Shown here: positions 41,882 to 42,195 of the stretch, one piece after another | How the letters are laid out: every line of letters begins with the position of its first letter | Position numbering within the stretch: the stretch's first letter is position 1 | NCBI GenBank assembly: GCA_002339265.1 | Contig: DDKG01000015.1 | Span: 1 to 42,195 of the forward strand | Direction of reading: 5' to 3' | From: Massilia sp. UBA2604 | GTDB lineage: Bacteria; Pseudomonadota; Gammaproteobacteria; Burkholderiales; Burkholderiaceae_D | Length of the DNA stretch: 42,195 nt | Notes under the pieces: generated by a model | Database searches by the model: none | Told to the model about the DNA's origin: nothing | Seen by the model: the letters and a program-made list of their open reading frames with translations, nothing else | Translations under genes and position numbers: made by a program

Positions 41882-42195
41882 TCGCTCTGTCTTCCCAGAA
41901 ATTCTCTCTAAGTCCTTCATTTTGAATATATAATCGACAGGCGGCGGTCAAACCTCTGCTGGTGTAAGAATTAAAACGATATTTTACACAGGGGCGCGCT
42001 CCATCGGCCCCGCTCATTGCAAATTCGATGGAAAGTAACGTGTACGCACATCCTTGCGCCGATCAGGGTTGCACCTGCAGTTGTAATCGGGTTGCGCGCA
42101 AAGATGCAGGATTGGATTGTCAGGATTCTTAAGGATAAGTACCGGCAAGCAAATCTTGCTTGTCGGGTGATGGTGTCGATAACGCTTGTCGTTTT
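41882..42195 (+). promoter_or_regulatory. Likely rne promoter and structured leader (gene outside the window)
   Basis: In Burkholderiales rluC is commonly divergent from rne (RNase E), whose mRNA has a long structured leader. Here a TATAAT is at 41929-41934 on the plus strand. Near the edge is an 11-pair stem-loop (42142-42152 with 42156-42166, three-base loop, one G-T pair) beginning CCGGCAAGCAA. No start codon is visible, so the assignment is by synteny and structure. Confidence 0.45.

Noticed and set aside
1..42195. CRISPR arrays, tRNA, rRNA and replication origin
   Set aside because: No spaced direct repeats of CRISPR type were seen, and no tRNA cloverleaf, rRNA segment or origin-like DnaA-box cluster was recognised. 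The only short tandem repeat is the 14-bp array at 38461.

Overview
The window looks like chromosomal DNA of a motile, high-G+C betaproteobacterium, most likely an Oxalobacteraceae member of the Massilia type. That placement is an inference from gene content and order (flhB-flhA | flhF-flhG-fliA-motCD, flgM-flgN beside flgA, rluC-HAD-Rieske-sppA) and from protein style. No rRNA or tRNA is present to test it.

Layout. (1) 1-5980: flagellar rod/hook genes flgG (5' part only), flgF, flgE, flgD, flgC and flgB on the minus strand. Divergent from them are flgA and then flgM-flgN, with a well-formed sigma-28 site in front of flgM. (2) 6231-9657: a membrane GGDEF diguanylate cyclase, a disordered hydrophilic protein and a ClC-type H+/Cl- exchanger, separated by inverted pairs of REP palindromes. 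(3) 9625-13035: a tightly overlapping rfbBDAC operon for dTDP-L-rhamnose. (4) 13225-17861: a globin-PAS-PAS-GGDEF-EAL protein, a secreted M35 (deuterolysin-like) protease and, convergent with it, a free-standing secreted copy of the protease's N-terminal domain. (5) 17961-22433: motD, motC, fliA, flhG, flhF. (6) 22.7-25.4 kb: a plus-strand accessory islet of visibly lower G+C between flhF and flhA. It holds a gene split by a decayed IS200/IS605-type tnpB element, followed by a DUF2778 L,D-transpeptidase-like toxin of the Tlde1 type and an overlapping small membrane protein that is probably its immunity partner. (7) 25479-28805: flhA, flhB. (8) 28932-37742: a polyprenyl-phosphate sugar-1-phosphate transferase, a secreted hypothetical protein, an FAH-family hydrolase, outer-membrane phospholipase A, a large FG-GAP/RTX/DUF4214 secreted protein and an RsuA-type pseudouridine synthase. 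(9) 37.9-38.7 kb: an unexplained stretch with stem-loops, an orphan ORF, a 14-bp tandem repeat and a strong terminator. (10) 38762-41881: sppA, a Rieske protein, a HAD phosphatase and rluC, then what is probably the leader of a divergent rne gene at the window edge.

How it fits together. FliA (19.5-20.2 kb) and its anti-sigma factor FlgM (5.2 kb) are both here, and the sigma-28 site before flgM suggests the usual late-class autoregulation. FlhA/FlhB form the export gate. FlhF/FlhG set flagellar number and position, although this FlhG has lost a recognisable Walker A loop. Two c-di-GMP enzymes lie among the motility genes. The rhamnose operon and the sugar transferase point to surface polysaccharide. 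The observations most worth following are the toxin/immunity islet, the protease with its detached prodomain, and a composite REP element whose extra hairpin keeps pairing through compensatory base changes.
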